Assembly: GCF_021390425.1 (NCBI RefSeq)
Contig: NZ_JAJUWY010000011.1
Coordinates: forward strand, 1 to 57,991
Length of the DNA stretch: 57,991 nucleotides
Source of the DNA: Lysobacter sp. GX 14042
GTDB lineage: Bacteria > Pseudomonadota > Gammaproteobacteria > Xanthomonadales > Xanthomonadaceae
Direction: 5' to 3'
Positions 56,594 through 57,991 of this stretch are shown in pieces. The notes below the pieces were generated by a model. The model was not told the DNA's origin. It saw only the letters and a program-made list of their open reading frames with translations, and did no database searches. Position 1 is the stretch's first letter; each line of letters begins with the position of its first letter. A program made the translations under genes and the position numbers.

Positions 56594-56962
56594 GCTTGAG
56601 CCATGATCTTGCGCCAATAGCTTTTCCAGCACCGGCCGAGTGTACGCCGCCTCGGGATCTAGCTCGGCTGGGTCCGAGGAACTTTTCCATTCGCCAGCGT
56701 CGAACGCTAGATAGATTTCGTTACAGGGCTCCGGCAGATACGCCGTGCCGGCCTTGAAAGAATAGGGCCATAGCCAGTTCATATCGGTATCCGCAACTTC
56801 AAAGGTGAGCTCGCCGGCCATGTAGTTCCTGGCGATAAGTACTGCTAGTTCGTTGCACGTGCGCTCGACAGACCAGCCGCGTGCGGCCCGTTCCTCTTCG
56901 AGAGCTGGCTCGCGCAGCGTGCCCGGTACTTCTAGTAGCGAGAGCAGAGAATGTTTCAACAA
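56588..56962 (-). CDS. Cassette gene C: soluble protein of unknown family
   Basis: About 124 residues from a TTG at 56962 (or 56959); no ATG is available between the previous attC and the body of the protein, so a TTG start is likely. Sequence is acidic and mixed (SLLEVPGTLREPALEEERAARGW, then ELTFEVADTDMNWLWPYSFKAGTAYLPEP, NEIYLAFDAGEWK), with no membrane segment and no motif I recognise. It resembles short immunity-like or regulatory proteins by size only. Its stop lies in the attC core GCCTAAC. Confidence 0.65.
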   Translation of the reverse strand: MLKHSLLSLLEVPGTLREPALEEERAARGWSVERTCNELAVLIARNYMAGELTFEVADTDMNWLWPYSFKAGTAYLPEPCNEIYLAFDAGEWKSSSDPAELDPEAAYTRPVLEKLLAQDHGSSA

Positions 56963-56964
56963 GC

Positions 56965-57076
56965 GTCTAACACCTAAGTTAAGCCGAACCACGTAGTGGA
57001 GCCAAACACATGGCAAGCTGTACCTGCCATGTGTTTGGTGGAACGAAGCGGTTTCGGCTTGAACGCATTGTTAGGC
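56965..57076 (-). other. attC site 2 (long, with nested hairpin)
   Basis: 112 bp, about twice the usual size. Core ends are GCCTAAC and GTTAGAC on the minus strand. Between the standard inner arms lies an extra perfect inverted repeat of 14 bp (57002-57015 and 57025-57038, loop 9 nt), which extends the folded strand. Confidence 0.9.
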
Positions 57077-57496
57077 CTCGTTCCGTGGGACCAACTCCGG
57101 CCAGCCGTCAGCTCGCCCGGCCCTGAGGACAAATTGCGCTTGCTCGCGTGGGAAGCAGCGACCGGACAGCGCAGAAAAGTCGCCCTGATCCCGCGGGTGT
57201 TCGACCGAGCGCGCGACGTGCTGCCCGCGAGCGAATAGAAGCAGGGAGATGCCGTCGCTCTCTTGAATCGACGAGCGCGACTGAACAGGCCAGCCAAAAC
57301 CTAGTGCTTCTTTGGCGGTTTGGTCATTGGAGTACGGACCAAGTACACAGACCCGGTCCCACTCCCCAGCCTCTGCGTAGCGCAAATCGATCACCGTGCT
57401 GGTGTGAACTTGCTCTCCGATGGCTTCGGAAACCCTGTCCGAGCCGCATCCGGCGAGAGCCAGGGAACAAGCAATGAGGAGGCCGAGTTGTCTCAT
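57071..57496 (-). CDS. Cassette gene B: lipoprotein
   Basis: A 141-residue lipoprotein: short signal sequence MRQLGLLIACSLALAGC with the lipobox LAGC (cysteine 17), then a soluble domain (DRVSEAIGEQVHTSTVIDLRYAEAGEWDRVCVLGPYSND ... SGRCFPREQAQFVLRAG). The segment AGEWDRVCVLGPYS is similar to other short lipoproteins of unknown role found in this family of bacteria. The ATG is only 6 nt after the preceding attC end, so no ribosome site fits; translation might depend on the preceding cassette. Stop codon is in GCCTAAC. Confidence 0.75.
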   Translation of the reverse strand: MRQLGLLIACSLALAGCGSDRVSEAIGEQVHTSTVIDLRYAEAGEWDRVCVLGPYSNDQTAKEALGFGWPVQSRSSIQESDGISLLLFARGQHVARSVEHPRDQGDFSALSGRCFPREQAQFVLRAGRADGWPELVPRNEA

Positions 57497-57501
57497 AAGG
57501 G

Positions 57502-57561
57502 GCCTAACACCGGAGTTAAGCCGCGCCGCGAAGCGGCGTCGGCTTGGACGAATTGTTAGAC
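57502..57561 (-). other. attC site 1
   Basis: 60 bp, the best-formed site: on the minus strand it begins GTCTAAC and ends GTTAGGC, with inner arms AAGCCGACGCCGC and GCGGCGCGGCTT around TTC. Its layout is close to the classic aadA attC. Confidence 0.93.
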
Positions 57562-57936
57562 CCTAGCCCGTACGCCAGCGCCCCGAGCCGCGAGAGCTAA
57601 CAGGAGCGCGACCGCGCCAACGCCAAGGTTGAGGTAGGCAACCGCCGCGTTAACGTTGAGCAGCAAGATGATGATTTCGCGGATGCCGGGAACGAACCAC
57701 AGGGCTCCGACGGTGAGCAACAGGATGCCAAGAAACAGGCAGAATTGTCGTGCGCCCGACCTGAGGCCGGTCCAGATACCCGCGGCGCCAAGCGCGATGT
57801 GGATCACGGCGTGCAGCATGTTGGTGCTCAGTACACCGAACACCACGGGGCTCGATAACCCCAAGAAGCCCTCAACCAGCAAGAAGGCGCCGATCACAGC
57901 GGCAAACGCTCTGCAGAGTCCGATCGAACCGTTCAT
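57556..57936 (-). CDS. Cassette gene A: four-helix membrane protein
   Basis: A 126-residue integral membrane protein (DUF4383-like pattern): four hydrophobic helices (AFAAVIGAFLLVEGFLGL, MLHAVIHIALGAAGIWTGL, FCLFLGILLLTVGALWFVPG, LNLGVGAVALLLALAA). The ATG at 57936 gives the hydrophobic start MNGSIGLCRAFAAV; the frame remains open to 57984. The stop codon TAA falls inside the attC core GTCTAAC. The cassette's right boundary is beyond or at the window edge. Confidence 0.75.
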   Translation of the reverse strand: MNGSIGLCRAFAAVIGAFLLVEGFLGLSSPVVFGVLSTNMLHAVIHIALGAAGIWTGLRSGARQFCLFLGILLLTVGALWFVPGIREIIILLLNVNAAVAYLNLGVGAVALLLALAARGAGVRARV

Positions 57937-57991
57937 GGGGCTGCCTTTGGCTGTTGGGAGCAACAAACGTAACAGGTGCTGCACCTAGGGG

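Larger units (their letters stand above)
56111..57991 (-). mobile_element. Distal end of an integron gene-cassette array (four cassettes)
   Basis: Four attC sites (56111-56166, 56534-56593, 56965-57076, 57502-57561) separate small genes that are all on the minus strand, each ending with its stop codon inside the attC core (GCCTAAC or GTCTAAC). On the minus strand each site runs from RYYYAAC to GTTRRRY with the Xanthomonas/aadA-like inner arms AAGCCGA and CGGCTTAA. The order gene-then-attC on the minus strand means the platform (intI and attI) must lie right of the window. The last site at the left is degenerate, as expected for the old end of an array. No integrase is visible. Confidence 0.92.

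Overview
The window is GC-rich gammaproteobacterial chromosome, most probably from the Xanthomonadaceae/Lysobacteraceae (a Luteimonas- or Lysobacter-like genome). That is inferred from gene order (cutA-dsbD-tlpA-aroQ-accB-accC-prmA-DUF3426-fis-purH, groESL, erpA-nudC), from REP-like palindromes, and from Xanthomonas-type integron attC sites. No genome comparison could be run. Two stretches look less GC-rich than the rest and read as acquired DNA: about 1-9,300 and about 55,400-57,991.

Left end (1-9,413): a defence island. It holds the 3' part of a type I restriction specificity gene (hsdS), a convergent two-gene Gabija-like pair (OLD/TOPRIM ATPase plus UvrD-type helicase), a broken tyrosine recombinase, hsdR on the strand opposite to hsdS, and a divergent Fic-domain gene with an inverted-repeat operator between it and hsdR. 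The island abuts the 3' end of an elongator tRNA-Met gene, a classical integration position.

Centre (9,500-43,000): mostly core genes. These are RNA decapping (rppH, nudC), iron storage (bfd with a Fur-box-like promoter, bfr), Fe-S assembly (erpA), a bactofilin between two paralogous coiled-coil membrane proteins, purine synthesis (purD, purH), fis, biotin carboxylase (accB, accC), aroQ, disulfide reduction (dsbD, tlpA-like), cutA, groESL behind a sigma-32-type promoter, glnE, and several small metabolic genes. Two intrinsic terminators on the + strand (30,698 and 34,501) have no gene in front of them and suggest unannotated small RNAs.

Right part (40,700-52,700): envelope genes. A GT4 glycosyltransferase, an O-antigen-ligase-like protein, a lipid A acyltransferase and the Kdo transferase are packed with overlapping ends. 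They are followed by tolC, an isoaspartyl-methyltransferase-family gene, and a TetR-controlled RND efflux pair that together with tolC could form a complete tripartite pump.

Right end (52,700-57,991): a RES-Xre toxin-antitoxin pair, a lipoprotein, an isolated thrB, and then the distal end of an integron cassette array. Four attC sites and four cassette genes are visible, all read on the minus strand, so the integrase and attI should lie to the right of this window. The cassette proteins (two membrane proteins, one lipoprotein, one soluble protein) are not assignable to known functions.
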